64,000 nucleotides of DNA from Sphingomonas sp. Leaf242. GTDB taxonomy: Bacteria; Pseudomonadota; Alphaproteobacteria; Sphingomonadales; Sphingomonadaceae. Positions within the stretch are counted from its first letter, which is position 1. Every line of letters begins with the position of its first letter. Below, in pieces: positions 9,023 to 20,082 of the stretch. A model generated the notes under the pieces. The model did not search any database. It was given only the letters and a program-made list of their open reading frames with translations, and was not told where the DNA came from. A program made the position numbers and the translations under genes. The stretch spans positions 218,756-282,755 of the forward strand of contig NZ_LMLW01000010.1 in NCBI RefSeq assembly GCF_001422045.1, in the 5' to 3' direction.

Positions 9023-10222
9023 TTGCCTATCGTCGAACCTTCTCCCGGCGGGGATAGTCCTCCGGGTGCGGGCGAGCTTGAGTATCGCCTGCGTCAGCAA
9101 TCGATCCTGGCCGATTTCGGGATCGAGGCTTTGCGTGCGCGGGATCTGCAGCCGATGTTGCAGCGCGCGACCGAATTGTGCGGCGAGGGGATGCGCTCGA
9201 AATATTGCAAGTTCCTCGAATATCGCCCCGAGCAGGATACGCTGCTGGTGCGCGCCGGCATCGGCTGGGAGCCTGGCGTGGTCGGGTCGACCGAGATGCG
9301 GACCGATCTCGGGTCGCCGGCGGGGTTTGCGCTGGAGACGGGTCTGCCGGTGATTTCGAACCACCTCGAGAACGAGCAGCGTTTCCGTACGCCCGAGTTC
9401 ATGGCGCGGCATAATATCCGGCGCGCGATCAACGTGCTGGTGGAGACGTCGGGCAAGCGCTTTGGCGTGCTCGAAGTCGACAGCCCCGACGAGGGTCAGT
9501 TCGAGCCGGCCGACTTCGCGTTCATGCAGGGGTTTGCGAACCTCATCGGCGTGGCGATCGAGCGGCAGCAGGCGGAGCAGCGGCTGAGCGAGGCGATGGA
9601 GCATCAGGAATTGCTCACGCGGGAGGCTAGCCACCGCGTGAAGAACAGCCTTGCGCTCGTGTCGGCGATGCTCAACCTCCAGATGCAGGAGGACGACGAT
9701 CCGCGGATCCGGCGGCTGCTCGGCGATGCGCAGGCGCGGATCACGGCGATCGCGCAGACGCACGACCAGTTGTGGCGCGGCGATCAGGTCGGGATCGTCG
9801 CGCTCAACGATCTGGTCTGCGGGATCGCGACTGGTCTGGGGGAGCAGTCGCCCAACCACCGGATCGAATGCGATATCGAGGCGATCCTGATCAGCGCGGA
9901 CGTCGCGATCCCGATGGGGTTGCTGGTTACCGAGCTGGTCACCAACGCGATCAAATATGCGTATGGCGACGATGGCGGCGTGATCCTGGTCACGGTGCGG
10001 AGCGCGGAGGGGCGGATCGTGCTGACGGTGTCGGACGAGGGCGATGGGTTGCCGGCGGACTTCGACCTGAAGACGGCGTCGCGGAAAAGCCTCGGGATGC
10101 GGATGATCGGCAGCCTCGCGCGGCAGTTGCGTGGGGCGGTGACCATCGAGAATGCGCAGGTCGGGACGTGCGCGACGCTGGACGTGCCTGATCCTCGAGT
10201 CGAGGAAGCCTCGGCGTCCTGA
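9023..10222 (+). CDS. GAF-domain sensor histidine kinase, HisKA_2 type
   Basis: 399 residues, cytoplasmic. The start is TTG at 9023 with GGAG at 9013-9016; no ATG fits the frame. A GAF domain spans about residues 40-180. The phospho-acceptor region EASHRVKNSLALV (His204) and the following helix are of the HisKA_2 kind. The ATPase domain then has LVTELVTNAIKYAY (N box) and DEGDGLP (G1 box). No receiver domain or adjacent response regulator is present, so it is an orphan kinase. In alphaproteobacteria, kinases of the HisKA_2/HWE group often feed the PhyR-NepR-EcfG general stress pathway. That link is inference here, although an EcfG-type promoter exists at 51262. Confidence 0.88.
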   Translation: MPIVEPSPGGDSPPGAGELEYRLRQQSILADFGIEALRARDLQPMLQRATELCGEGMRSKYCKFLEYRPEQDTLLVRAGIGWEPGVVGSTEMRTDLGSPAGFALETGLPVISNHLENEQRFRTPEFMARHNIRRAINVLVETSGKRFGVLEVDSPDEGQFEPADFAFMQGFANLIGVAIERQQAEQRLSEAMEHQELLTREASHRVKNSLALVSAMLNLQMQEDDDPRIRRLLGDAQARITAIAQTHDQLWRGDQVGIVALNDLVCGIATGLGEQSPNHRIECDIEAILISADVAIPMGLLVTELVTNAIKYAYGDDGGVILVTVRSAEGRIVLTVSDEGDGLPADFDLKTASRKSLGMRMIGSLARQLRGAVTIENAQVGTCATLDVPDPRVEEASAS

Positions 10223-10228
10223 CGACAT

Positions 10229-10341
10229 CCCGTCGTCCTGACGAAGGTCAGCACCCAGAGCCCAAAGGGCGCCACTCGTAACACTGGATCCTGGCTTTCG
10301 TCAGGATGACGGGTTTGGTTCTCCTGCGTTCGCAGGAGAAC
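10229..10341. repeat. REP-like palindrome (GTCATCCTGACGAAAGTCAGGATC family) plus a hairpin
   Basis: Arms CCCGTCGTCCTGACGAAGG and TTTCGTCAGGATGACGGG face each other across a 50-bp centre holding smaller inverted repeats. The same family recurs at 33975 and 52456. A second perfect hairpin (GTTCTCCTGCG, TT loop, complementary arm) follows at 10318-10341, just past the stop of the nucleotidyltransferase gene. It may limit that operon's transcript, although no T run follows. Confidence 0.85.
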
Positions 10342-10348
10342 GGGAGTT

Positions 10349-11080
10349 TCAGGCCGCTACGGCATCCGCCTTGGTTGCCATCCACGCTTCGGCCTTCGCC
10401 AGCGCGGGGGCGTCGTCGACGTCGATCCAGTCGATATCGCTGCAATCCACGATCCGGGCTAGGCCCTGTGCGGCGAGCAGGCGGACGCCTTCCGTGAGCG
10501 AGGGGCTAGCGAGCGTGGCCAGCGCATCCGACAGCGCAGGGCTGATCGCGAAGACTCCGGTGTCGTAGCAGTCGTGCGGTTCGAGGCCCTTGCCGATCGC
10601 GACGATGCGGTCGTCCTCGGTCGCCACGCAGGTGACGTCCTCGGGGTCGACCCAGTCATGGCCGAGGCGTCGGTCGATGCCGAGGCGCAGACCACCGCCA
10701 GCGCCGGTCTTCGCCATGCGGGCGTAAAGTTCGGGACTGACGAGATGGTCGCACATCGCGAGGATCGCTTCGCTACCGGCCAGCGCATCGCGCGCCGCCA
10801 GTACCGAGACGCCGTTAGGTTCGCGGTGATCCGCCAGCACAGTCTCGACGGCCAGCGGCCAGCGCCGGCTACCGAGATACGCCTCGATCGCCTCGCGCCC
10901 GTAGCTCACCGTAACGATCGCCCGCGCAAAGCCAGCTTCCGCCAATCCTTCGAGCGCGTGGGCGATCAGCGGCCGCCCCGCGACCGCGCAGAGCGGCTTG
11001 TACGGGGCGGAGGTGCGAAGGCGGCTGCCTTCCCCGGCGGCGAGGATGATCGCCGTTTCAACCCGGGGCGTATCGATCAT
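10349..11080 (-). CDS. Sugar-phosphate nucleotidyltransferase, probable inositol-1-phosphate cytidylyltransferase
   Basis: 243 residues. The N-terminal IILAAGEGSRLR is the nucleotide-binding signature of NTP transferases, followed by YKPLCAVAGRPLIAH, which contains the conserved Lys. CDHLVSPELY supplies a catalytic Asp, and the rest matches the MobA/GlmU-like fold. It is the last gene of a three-gene operon with myo-inositol-phosphate synthase one base upstream and a CDP-alcohol phosphotransferase beyond that. In archaea and Thermotogae the same three activities make CDP-inositol and then di-myo-inositol phosphate, and the sequence style (short, no fused domain) fits the cytidylyltransferase step. 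Specificity for inositol and CTP is inferred from context, not seen directly. Confidence 0.78.
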   Translation of the reverse strand: MIDTPRVETAIILAAGEGSRLRTSAPYKPLCAVAGRPLIAHALEGLAEAGFARAIVTVSYGREAIEAYLGSRRWPLAVETVLADHREPNGVSVLAARDALAGSEAILAMCDHLVSPELYARMAKTGAGGGLRLGIDRRLGHDWVDPEDVTCVATEDDRIVAIGKGLEPHDCYDTGVFAISPALSDALATLASPSLTEGVRLLAAQGLARIVDCSDIDWIDVDDAPALAKAEAWMATKADAVAA

Positions 11081-11081
11081 A

Positions 11082-12173
11082 TCAGGCGGCCTTGATGAAC
11101 CGCTCGACTTCGATCTGCGCGAGATCGTCGGTCATCTGCGTGCGCGGGTGCTTGCAGAAATAGGCCGATGCAGGATCGATCACGCCGGCGATGCCGCGAT
11201 CCTTGGCGATCTTGGCGCAACGGATCATGTCGATCGCGACACCCGCCGAGTTGGGGCTGTCCTCGACCGAGAGACGTAGCTCGATGTTCATCGGCACGCC
11301 GCCGAACAGCTGGCCTTCCATGCGCAGGAAGCAGACCTTGTTGTCGTTCTGCCAGGGCACATAGTCCGACGGGCCGATATGGACATTGTCGTCGTCCATG
11401 CGCTCGGCCGCTACCGACTGGACCGCTTCGGTCTTCGAGATTTTCTTCGACTCGAGACGGCGATGGTTCGACATGTTGAGGAAGTCGGTATTGCCGCCGG
11501 TGTTGAGCTGATACGTACGATCCAGCTTCACGCCACGCTTGGCGAACAGGTCGGTCAGCACGCGGTGGACGATCGTCGCGCCGAGCTGTGCCTTGATGTC
11601 GTCGCCGATGATCGCGACGCCGGCGTCTTCGAACTTCTTCGCCCAGACCGGGTTCGACGCGATAAACACGGGGATGTTGTTGACGAATGCAACGCCTGCT
11701 TCGATCGCGCATTCGGCGTAGAATTCGGTCGCTTCCTGCGAACCGACCGGCAGGTAGTTCATCAGCACGTCGGCGCCCGATGCCTTCAGCTCCGCGATGA
11801 CCTCTTCACGGGTCGGCTCGGCGGCGTCGGACACGAGGAACGTGCGGTCGTCCTTGAAGTCGGCCATGTGGTCAGCGACGCCGTCCAGCTTCTTGCCCAT
11901 CTTCACGATCGTGCCGGTGTTGCCGACATTGGGTGCGAACACCGCGGTGCAGTTGGGCTTGGCGAAGATCGCCTCGGCGACGTCCTTGCCGACCTTGCGA
12001 CGATCGACGTCCCAGGCCGCGACGACCTTGATGTCGCTCGGCTTGTAGCCACCCATGTCGAAATGCATCAGGCCAACCTGGTCGTTTGCCCCCTCGCGAT
12101 AATGCTCGAGGCCCTGGACGAGCGAGCTCGCGCAGTTGCCGATGCCGACCACGGCGATCCGAATGCTATTCAT
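11082..12173 (-). CDS. Inositol-3-phosphate (myo-inositol-1-phosphate) synthase
   Basis: 363 residues, the length of the short bacterial and archaeal form. It converts glucose 6-phosphate to inositol phosphate using NAD in an internal redox cycle. Visible motifs are the Rossmann VVGIGNCASSLVQG at the N-terminus, NNIPVFIASNP, the central GDDIKAQLGATIVHR with catalytic Lys and Asp, NTGGNTDFLNM, and EDSPNSAGV. The start at 12173 fits the family. It sits between the CDP-alcohol transferase (15-bp gap) and the nucleotidyltransferase (1-bp gap), so the three are surely one operon. Its presence means this organism makes its own inositol phosphate. Confidence 0.93.
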   Translation of the reverse strand: MNSIRIAVVGIGNCASSLVQGLEHYREGANDQVGLMHFDMGGYKPSDIKVVAAWDVDRRKVGKDVAEAIFAKPNCTAVFAPNVGNTGTIVKMGKKLDGVADHMADFKDDRTFLVSDAAEPTREEVIAELKASGADVLMNYLPVGSQEATEFYAECAIEAGVAFVNNIPVFIASNPVWAKKFEDAGVAIIGDDIKAQLGATIVHRVLTDLFAKRGVKLDRTYQLNTGGNTDFLNMSNHRRLESKKISKTEAVQSVAAERMDDDNVHIGPSDYVPWQNDNKVCFLRMEGQLFGGVPMNIELRLSVEDSPNSAGVAIDMIRCAKIAKDRGIAGVIDPASAYFCKHPRTQMTDDLAQIEVERFIKAA

Positions 12174-12188
12174 TACTGACCCTGTTCC

Positions 12189-13049
12189 TTACGAAAGATG
12201 CATGCGCGACGCGGTCTTTGGTCGCGTTGCGGAAGTACGACGAACGAAGGCGCGTTCGACACGACGGTGCCAGACGAGCCCGACGATGGCGACGAGCGTC
12301 AAAGGGACGATCTCGAACCACCAGAAGATGCGCGGGTTGCCCGCGAAGCAGGCGACGAAGATCGCCCATACCCGGACATTCGCGGTAAGCAAGGCCATGA
12401 AGCGCAACGGCGCGACGGCACGGGCACCGTAGAGCGTGCCAAGCGCGACCGGATCGCTCGACTGGCCGAGCGTGCGTTCGAACGGCATCGCGATCCGGTC
12501 GATGCTGCCGGCGACCCCGTCGTAGAAGCGGACGAGCGCATTGCCGGTCGGCACGGGCGGCGCTTCGAGCGCCACGCCCTTGATGCGACGATGGAAGCGC
12601 GAGCGCTCGCCTTCGTACATGTTCGACTGCACCGCATGCGCGCCACCCGCGGCAAAGGCGAGGATCCAGCCCTCGGGCGTGTCGATCGTGATCGCCAGCG
12701 CGGTGTAGATCAGTGCGAAGACGCCGTGATCGCACAATCCGTCGAGCATCCGCCCGAGCGGGCTCGCGGTCTTGGTTGCGCGCGCGACCATGCCGTCGAG
12801 TCCGTCGGCGATCAGCCAACCGATCGACAGCACCAGACCGACCAGGGCGAGCGCCCAGCTATGCCATTGCGCATAGGCAATAGCCGCGGCACCTCCGAGG
12901 CAAAGCCCCGCCACCGACACCGCATTCGCCGAAATACCACGCGCAAGCGCGACCGGCAGCAGCGCACGGCCCGCCGGATGAATCAGCCAAAGGTTAGATG
13001 GGATCTCGATCCGGCGATCGCGCGATCCATCCGGTGGAGCCACTGTCAT
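12189..13049 (-). CDS. CDP-alcohol phosphotransferase family membrane protein
   Basis: 286 residues with several hydrophobic helices. The family signature D-x2-D-G-x2-A-R-x8-G-x3-D-x3-D is complete: DGLDGMVAR, eight residues, then GRMLDGLCD. These Asp residues bind the metal and the CDP-linked substrate. It is the first gene of the operon with inositol-phosphate synthase and the nucleotidyltransferase. It could use CDP-inositol plus an inositol phosphate or another alcohol to make a phosphodiester, or CDP-diacylglycerol plus inositol phosphate to make an inositol phospholipid. The presence of a cytidylyltransferase in the operon favours CDP-inositol. The product cannot be decided from sequence. 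Confidence 0.85.
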   Translation of the reverse strand: MTVAPPDGSRDRRIEIPSNLWLIHPAGRALLPVALARGISANAVSVAGLCLGGAAAIAYAQWHSWALALVGLVLSIGWLIADGLDGMVARATKTASPLGRMLDGLCDHGVFALIYTALAITIDTPEGWILAFAAGGAHAVQSNMYEGERSRFHRRIKGVALEAPPVPTGNALVRFYDGVAGSIDRIAMPFERTLGQSSDPVALGTLYGARAVAPLRFMALLTANVRVWAIFVACFAGNPRIFWWFEIVPLTLVAIVGLVWHRRVERAFVRRTSATRPKTASRMHLS

Positions 13050-13103
13050 AGGATTTTCATAATGCGCCGCGCGGGCGATTTATGCAAGGTAGTGCAACGA
13101 ACC

Positions 13104-15149
<2,046 letters not shown>

Positions 15150-15223
15150 ACCCGTACCGATAAACGCCAAGCCCGCGTCACGCCACCGGCTTGCGTCGTC
15201 GGCGCGCAAAAGGAGTTGCAGGG

Positions 15224-16246
15224 TTGAACAATATCTTGGCTTTGGTCTCCGCATCGGTCTCGGCATCGCTGCTGACGATCGGCGCGGTCGCGATTGCGCC
15301 AGCCCAGACTAAACCGAGCGCCGATCCGCCAACCGAGATCGCGAAGGTTGCGACGGTTGGGGTGTGGCAACCGGGACCGGGCGGTACGCAGGTGCCGCTG
15401 TGGCCGAAGGATCTTGCGATCCTGAAGCCCGACAGCGGCGATCGCCCTGAGGAAACCGGCAACGGCTCGCCGCTCGTCGGGGGGCGGGCGTGGCATTGGG
15501 CAAGCTACGTCTCGCGACCGACGATGTCGGTCTACCGGCCGAAACGGAAGACTGGCGGAGCGACGATCCTTGTCCTGCCGGGCGGCGGGTTCTCGGCGGT
15601 GGCGATCGATCTCGAAGGCACCGAAATCTGCGATTGGGTCGTCCGGCAGGGCATGACCTGCGTGATCCTGAAATACCGCGCACCCCAGGAATGGACCGTC
15701 GACAAGAAGACGGGCTTCGGTCGACGGCCAGAAATCCTGTTGGCCTTGCAGGATGCCCAGCGCGCCGTCGGTCTGCTGCGGCATGGGGCGGCCGGCTATG
15801 GCATCGATCCGCACAAGATCGGCGTCATGGGGTTTTCTGCTGGCGCGTATGTGGCGGCGTCGCTGAGCAATGCCGAGCGACGGACTTATCTGACGGTCGA
15901 TGCAGCCGACCGCGAGCCGTCGCGCCCCGACTTCGCCGTGCTGGCCTATACCGGGCGCCTTTGGGATCGCAGCAACGCCAAGACCGATCTGGGGTTGGCG
16001 CCATGGGTGACGATCAGTGCTAAGGCGCCGCCGACGCTGCTGATCCACGCGATGAACGATCCGACCGACAATGTCCGGCATGCGATGGCGTATGCGCTCG
16101 CGTTGAACGAGGCCGGCGTACCGGTCGATCTGCGCCTCTATGCGAAGGGACGCCACGCCTTCGGCATGCGGCCGACGACGGCCCCGGTCACCCGCGAATG
16201 GCCGGGGCAGGTACGGCAATGGTTGCAGGATCTCGGCATGCTGTGA
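15224..16246 (+). CDS. Exported alpha/beta hydrolase (esterase/lipase type)
   Basis: 340 residues from a TTG at 15224, chosen because AGGAG lies at 15211-15215 and the product then begins with a clean signal peptide (MNNILALVSASVSASLL). It has the alpha/beta-hydrolase fold: oxyanion region VLPGGGFSAVA, nucleophile elbow GVMGFSAGAY (Ser in GFSAG), and a C-terminal acid and His in YAKGRHAFG. The PGGGF and HAFG forms are common in carbohydrate esterases and BD-FAE/acetylxylan-esterase-like enzymes. It is probably periplasmic or secreted. Two exported peptidases follow on the same strand. Confidence 0.85.
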   Translation: MNNILALVSASVSASLLTIGAVAIAPAQTKPSADPPTEIAKVATVGVWQPGPGGTQVPLWPKDLAILKPDSGDRPEETGNGSPLVGGRAWHWASYVSRPTMSVYRPKRKTGGATILVLPGGGFSAVAIDLEGTEICDWVVRQGMTCVILKYRAPQEWTVDKKTGFGRRPEILLALQDAQRAVGLLRHGAAGYGIDPHKIGVMGFSAGAYVAASLSNAERRTYLTVDAADREPSRPDFAVLAYTGRLWDRSNAKTDLGLAPWVTISAKAPPTLLIHAMNDPTDNVRHAMAYALALNEAGVPVDLRLYAKGRHAFGMRPTTAPVTREWPGQVRQWLQDLGML

Positions 16247-16356
16247 CCGGCGCGATACTGGAGATTCCGATCGCGGCGTCCTCAGCCGTTCGCAGGCGCT
16301 TGCGGGGACATCGGTCGCAATCTACCCCCGTGTCGTCGTATTCGAAGGAACGCCTG

Positions 16357-18183
16357 TTGACCGTCAAATTGGTGATTGCCGCGCTGTTGTCCACCACGCT
16401 CACCGTTGCCGCTGCGACGGCGCAGGCGCTGCCCCCGCCCACTGCGCAGCCCGGCGAGAGCGCGGACGATGCGCGGCTCAAGCGGCTGTTCTACGACAGC
16501 GACGAGGCGAGCCTGAAGCGCAATCCGATCGATGCGATCTTCCGCGGCGATCTGCGCTATGCCGACCGGCTCGGCGACTATCTGACCGATGCTTATCTCG
16601 CCGGCGAACGTGCGGCGATCGAGCATGACCTCGCCGCGCTCAAGGCGATCGACCGGACCAAGCTGACGCCGACCGATCAGATCGCCTATGACGTGTTCAA
16701 GACCCGCAACGAGACCGATCTCGCCGGCTACACACCTGCGATCCTCAAGGTCCAGCGCGACCTGCCGATCGATCATTTCGGCGGCTTTCAGACCTTCTAT
16801 CCGGACTTCGCGTCGGGCAAGGGCGCGGCGCCGTTCAAGACACTTGCGGACTACGACAACAACCTGAAGCGCAACGCGCAATATGCGGTGGTGCTCGACC
16901 GTGCGATCGGACTGTTCCGCCAGGGCATGAAGGACAAGATCGTCCAGCCCAAGCTGGTCGTCACCAACATGATCCAGGAGTTCGACAATCTGATCGCGGA
17001 AGGCGTCGAGGGCTCGACCTTCTACGGCCCGGTGAAGACCTTCCCCGCGACGATCTCGGCGGCCGACCAGACGCGTCTCAAGGCGGCGTTTGCGAAGCAG
17101 ATCCGCGACGTCATCACGCCCGCGCACCAGCGGATGCGCGATTTCCTCGCCAAGACGTATCTGCCGGTCGCGCGCGATACGGTCGGGCTGTCCGCGCTGC
17201 CCGGCGGCGATGCCTATTACGCCTACCTGATCCAGCAGCGCACGACGCTGCCGATGACCGCCGAGCAGGTCCACCAGCTCGGCCTGTCCGAGGTCGCGCG
17301 GATCCTGAAGGGGATGGAGGCGCAGAAGCAGGCTGTCGGGTTCAAGGGCGATCTGCCGGCGTTCTTCACCTTCCTGCGCACCGACAAGCAGTTCCAGCCA
17401 AGTTCGGTCGCGCAGCTGCGCGACGGCTATCAGGCGATCGAGAAGCGCATCTATCAGCGGATTCCCGAGCAGTTCTCGCTGACGCCGAAGACCGCGCTCG
17501 AAATCCGCCCGGTCCCGGCGTTCAAGGAGAAGACCGCGGCGGGCGGCTCGTACGAGGGCGGCACGCCGGACGGATCGCGGCCGGGCGTGTTCTATTACAA
17601 CAGCTACGACCTGCCCTCGCGCTACATGTGGGAGATGGAGACGCTGTTCCTGCATGAGGGCGTGCCGGGGCATCATTTCCAGATCAGTCTCGCGCAGGAG
17701 AACACCGCTCTACCCGCCTTCATGCGGTTCGGCGGCAACACCGCCTATGTCGAGGGCTGGGCGCTCTATGCCGAGAGTCTGTGGAAGGAACTCGGGATGG
17801 AGACCGATCCGTATCAGCGGATGGGCGGGCTGAACGACGAGATGCTGCGCGCGATGCGGCTGGTGGTCGACAGCGGCATCCATGCCAAGGGTTGGACGCG
17901 CGACCAGGCGATCGACTACATGCTCGCCAATTCGCCGATGGCGCGGACCGACGCGACCGCCGAGGTCGAGCGTTACATTGCTATTCCCGGCCAGGCGCTG
18001 GCCTACAAGATCGGCCAGTTGACGATCGCGCGGACCAAGGCGAAGGCGCAGGCGGCGCTTGGGGCGAAGTTCGATCCGCGTGATTTCCATGCGCAGGTGC
18101 TCGATACCGGATCGCTGCCGATGCCGGTGCTCGAACGCAAGATCGACTCGTGGATCGCGGTCGGCGGGGGGACCGCGAAGTGA
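16357..18183 (+). CDS. DUF885 family exported protein, putative zinc peptidase
   Basis: 608 residues from TTG 16357 (AAGGA at 16345-16349), which puts the signal peptide (MTVKLVIAALLSTTLTVA) at the N-terminus. Upstream in-frame codons are implausible. DUF885 proteins are large helical proteins with a metallopeptidase-like signature, seen here as LHEGVPGHHFQ (His433, Glu434, His439/440), and an upstream NSYDLPSRYMWEMETL. They are plentiful in sphingomonads and xanthomonads. The stop overlaps the next gene's GTG (GTGA), so the two peptidase-like products are translationally coupled. Peptide hydrolysis is likely, though activity for the family is not well established. Confidence 0.88.
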   Translation: MTVKLVIAALLSTTLTVAAATAQALPPPTAQPGESADDARLKRLFYDSDEASLKRNPIDAIFRGDLRYADRLGDYLTDAYLAGERAAIEHDLAALKAIDRTKLTPTDQIAYDVFKTRNETDLAGYTPAILKVQRDLPIDHFGGFQTFYPDFASGKGAAPFKTLADYDNNLKRNAQYAVVLDRAIGLFRQGMKDKIVQPKLVVTNMIQEFDNLIAEGVEGSTFYGPVKTFPATISAADQTRLKAAFAKQIRDVITPAHQRMRDFLAKTYLPVARDTVGLSALPGGDAYYAYLIQQRTTLPMTAEQVHQLGLSEVARILKGMEAQKQAVGFKGDLPAFFTFLRTDKQFQPSSVAQLRDGYQAIEKRIYQRIPEQFSLTPKTALEIRPVPAFKEKTAAGGSYEGGTPDGSRPGVFYYNSYDLPSRYMWEMETLFLHEGVPGHHFQISLAQENTALPAFMRFGGNTAYVEGWALYAESLWKELGMETDPYQRMGGLNDEMLRAMRLVVDSGIHAKGWTRDQAIDYMLANSPMARTDATAEVERYIAIPGQALAYKIGQLTIARTKAKAQAALGAKFDPRDFHAQVLDTGSLPMPVLERKIDSWIAVGGGTAK

Positions 18184-19685
18184 TCGCGCGCCTCGTCATC
18201 GCGCTGGCCGCAACCAGCCTGCTCGCCGCGCCGATCGCGGCGCAGGACAAGAAGGAGACCTCGACCGTCGAGAAGAAGGTCGACGACGAGCTTAAGTTCC
18301 CGCCGCTCCCCGCCGACAAGACGGTGCGCCAGTCGGCGTCGATCGGCGGCCGGTCGATTGCGTACGACGCGACGATCGGCACGATTTCGGTGCGCGACGA
18401 CAAGGGCAAGGAGATCGGCCAGGTCGTCTACACGTCCTATGTCGCCACGGGAGGCGCCACCAACCGCCCGGTGACGTTCGCGTTCAACGGCGGCCCCGGC
18501 GCGTCGTCGGTCTACCTCAACCTCGGCGCGGTCGGGCCCAAGCGCGTCCAGTTCGGCGCGCAGGGCAACGCGCCGTCCGACGCACCGATCACCACCGACA
18601 ATCCCAACAGCTGGCTCGACTTCACCGATCTCGTCTTCATCGACCCGGTCGGCACCGGCTTCAGCCGCAGCCTGGTCGACGAGGAGAAGACCAAGAAGGC
18701 GTTCTACGCCAACGATCCCGACATCAAATATCTGTCGAAAGTGGTCTACGACTGGCTCGTGAAGGCCGGGCGGTTGCGCTCGCCGAAATACGTCATGGGC
18801 GAAAGCTATGGCGGCTACCGCGCGCCGCGGATCGCCTATGAACTCCAGTCGCAGATCGGCGTCGGCGTCAACGGGATCGTCATGGTCTCGCCGTATCTCG
18901 ATCCCGCCTCAGGCGACGGTGCGACTGCGCTCTCGCCGTTGCCGTGGATGATCGACCTCCCGTCGATGGCGGCGGCGCATCTCGAGCAGCAGCATCAACT
19001 GACCCCGGCGGCGATGGTCGACGTCGAGGCGTACACGCGGGGGGCCTTCGCGACCGACCTGCTGCGCGGACGCACCGATCCGCAGGCGGTCTCACGGCTG
19101 GTCACCAACGTCAGCCGGCTGACGGGGCTCGATCCGGCGCTGGTCCAGAAGATGGGTGGCCGCGTTGATTCCGCGACGTTCCTGCGCGAGATCCACCGCG
19201 CCGACGGCACGATCGGCAGCGTCTACGATTCGAACGTCACCGCGTTCGATCCGTTTCCCTGGTCCGCGCAGCGCCAGTCGAACGACCCGATCCTCGACGC
19301 GCTGATCGCGCCGACGACCAGCGCGATGGTCGATTTCGTCACGCGCGTCGTCGGCTGGAAAACCGACGCGCGCTATCATGCGCTGTCGTACGCAGTGAAC
19401 GCGGCGTGGGATCGTGGCAAGCCAGACGACACGCCCGTCACCGACCTGCGGAAAGCGATCGCCAACGATCCCAAGATGGCGGTGATGATCGTCCACGGCT
19501 GGGACGACCTGTCCTGCCCGTTCTTCGCCTCGCGGCTGATCGTCGACCAGATGCCGAGCTTCGGCGCGACCGAGCGCGTGAAGCTCAACGTCTATCCGGG
19601 CGGGCACATGTTCTACAGCCGCGAAGACAGCGGCGCGGCGTTCAAACGCGACGCCCGCGCAATCTATGCGGGCAAGGCCGAGTAA
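18180..19685 (+). CDS. Exported serine carboxypeptidase (peptidase S10)
   Basis: 501 residues from the GTG at 18180, overlapping the previous stop by 4 bases; a signal peptide follows (VIALAATSLLAAPIAAQ). S10 hallmarks are FAFNGGPGASSVYLN (oxyanion hole), VFIDPVGTGFS, nucleophile GESYGG (Ser209), VHGWDDLSCPF (Asp) and a C-terminal YPGGHMFY (His). The enzyme removes C-terminal residues, probably in the periplasm. Coupling with DUF885 suggests a joint job in peptide scavenging. The next gene is close but functionally unrelated. Confidence 0.93.
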   Translation: MIARLVIALAATSLLAAPIAAQDKKETSTVEKKVDDELKFPPLPADKTVRQSASIGGRSIAYDATIGTISVRDDKGKEIGQVVYTSYVATGGATNRPVTFAFNGGPGASSVYLNLGAVGPKRVQFGAQGNAPSDAPITTDNPNSWLDFTDLVFIDPVGTGFSRSLVDEEKTKKAFYANDPDIKYLSKVVYDWLVKAGRLRSPKYVMGESYGGYRAPRIAYELQSQIGVGVNGIVMVSPYLDPASGDGATALSPLPWMIDLPSMAAAHLEQQHQLTPAAMVDVEAYTRGAFATDLLRGRTDPQAVSRLVTNVSRLTGLDPALVQKMGGRVDSATFLREIHRADGTIGSVYDSNVTAFDPFPWSAQRQSNDPILDALIAPTTSAMVDFVTRVVGWKTDARYHALSYAVNAAWDRGKPDDTPVTDLRKAIANDPKMAVMIVHGWDDLSCPFFASRLIVDQMPSFGATERVKLNVYPGGHMFYSREDSGAAFKRDARAIYAGKAE

Positions 19686-19714
19686 AATCGGTCACGATGA
19701 CACAGGAGACGATT

Positions 19715-20071
19715 TTGGCGATCACGATGTTCGGGATCAAGAACTGCGACACGATCAAGAAGGCGCGAACCTGGCTCGACGAGCACCGCGTTCCCTACGC
19801 GTTTCACGACTACAAGACGGCGGGAATCGACGCAGCGCATCTGCACGACTGGATCGGTCGGGTCGGTTGGGAAGTGTTGCTCAACCGTGCGGGGACGACG
19901 TTTCGCAAGCTTCCCGAAGCCGACCGGGCTGACCTCAATGCGGACAAGGCAGTGGCGCTGATGCTGGCGCAGCCGTCGATGATCAAGCGCCCGGTGCTCG
20001 ATACCGGCGAGACGCTGCTGGTCGGGTTCAAGCCCGAGGCGTATGACGCGGCGGAGTTGGAAAGCGTCTGA
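19715..20071 (+). CDS. ArsC/Spx-family thioredoxin-fold protein (YffB type)
   Basis: 118 residues if translation starts at TTG 19715, which has AGGAG six bases upstream and gives exactly the usual YffB length. An ATG at 19697 in frame is the alternative. The N-terminal FGIKNCDTIKKARTWL is the family hallmark, with a single Cys where ArsC has its active thiol. A mid-region TTFRKLPE and C-terminal SMIKRPVLDTGE follow. The YffB branch has arsenate-reductase fold but no demonstrated arsenate role. Some annotations call it Spx/MgsR-like regulator or glutathione-dependent thiol reductase. It is 11 bp upstream of the DUF427 gene. Confidence 0.85.
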   Translation: MAITMFGIKNCDTIKKARTWLDEHRVPYAFHDYKTAGIDAAHLHDWIGRVGWEVLLNRAGTTFRKLPEADRADLNADKAVALMLAQPSMIKRPVLDTGETLLVGFKPEAYDAAELESV

Positions 20072-20082
20072 AGGAGACTCAC

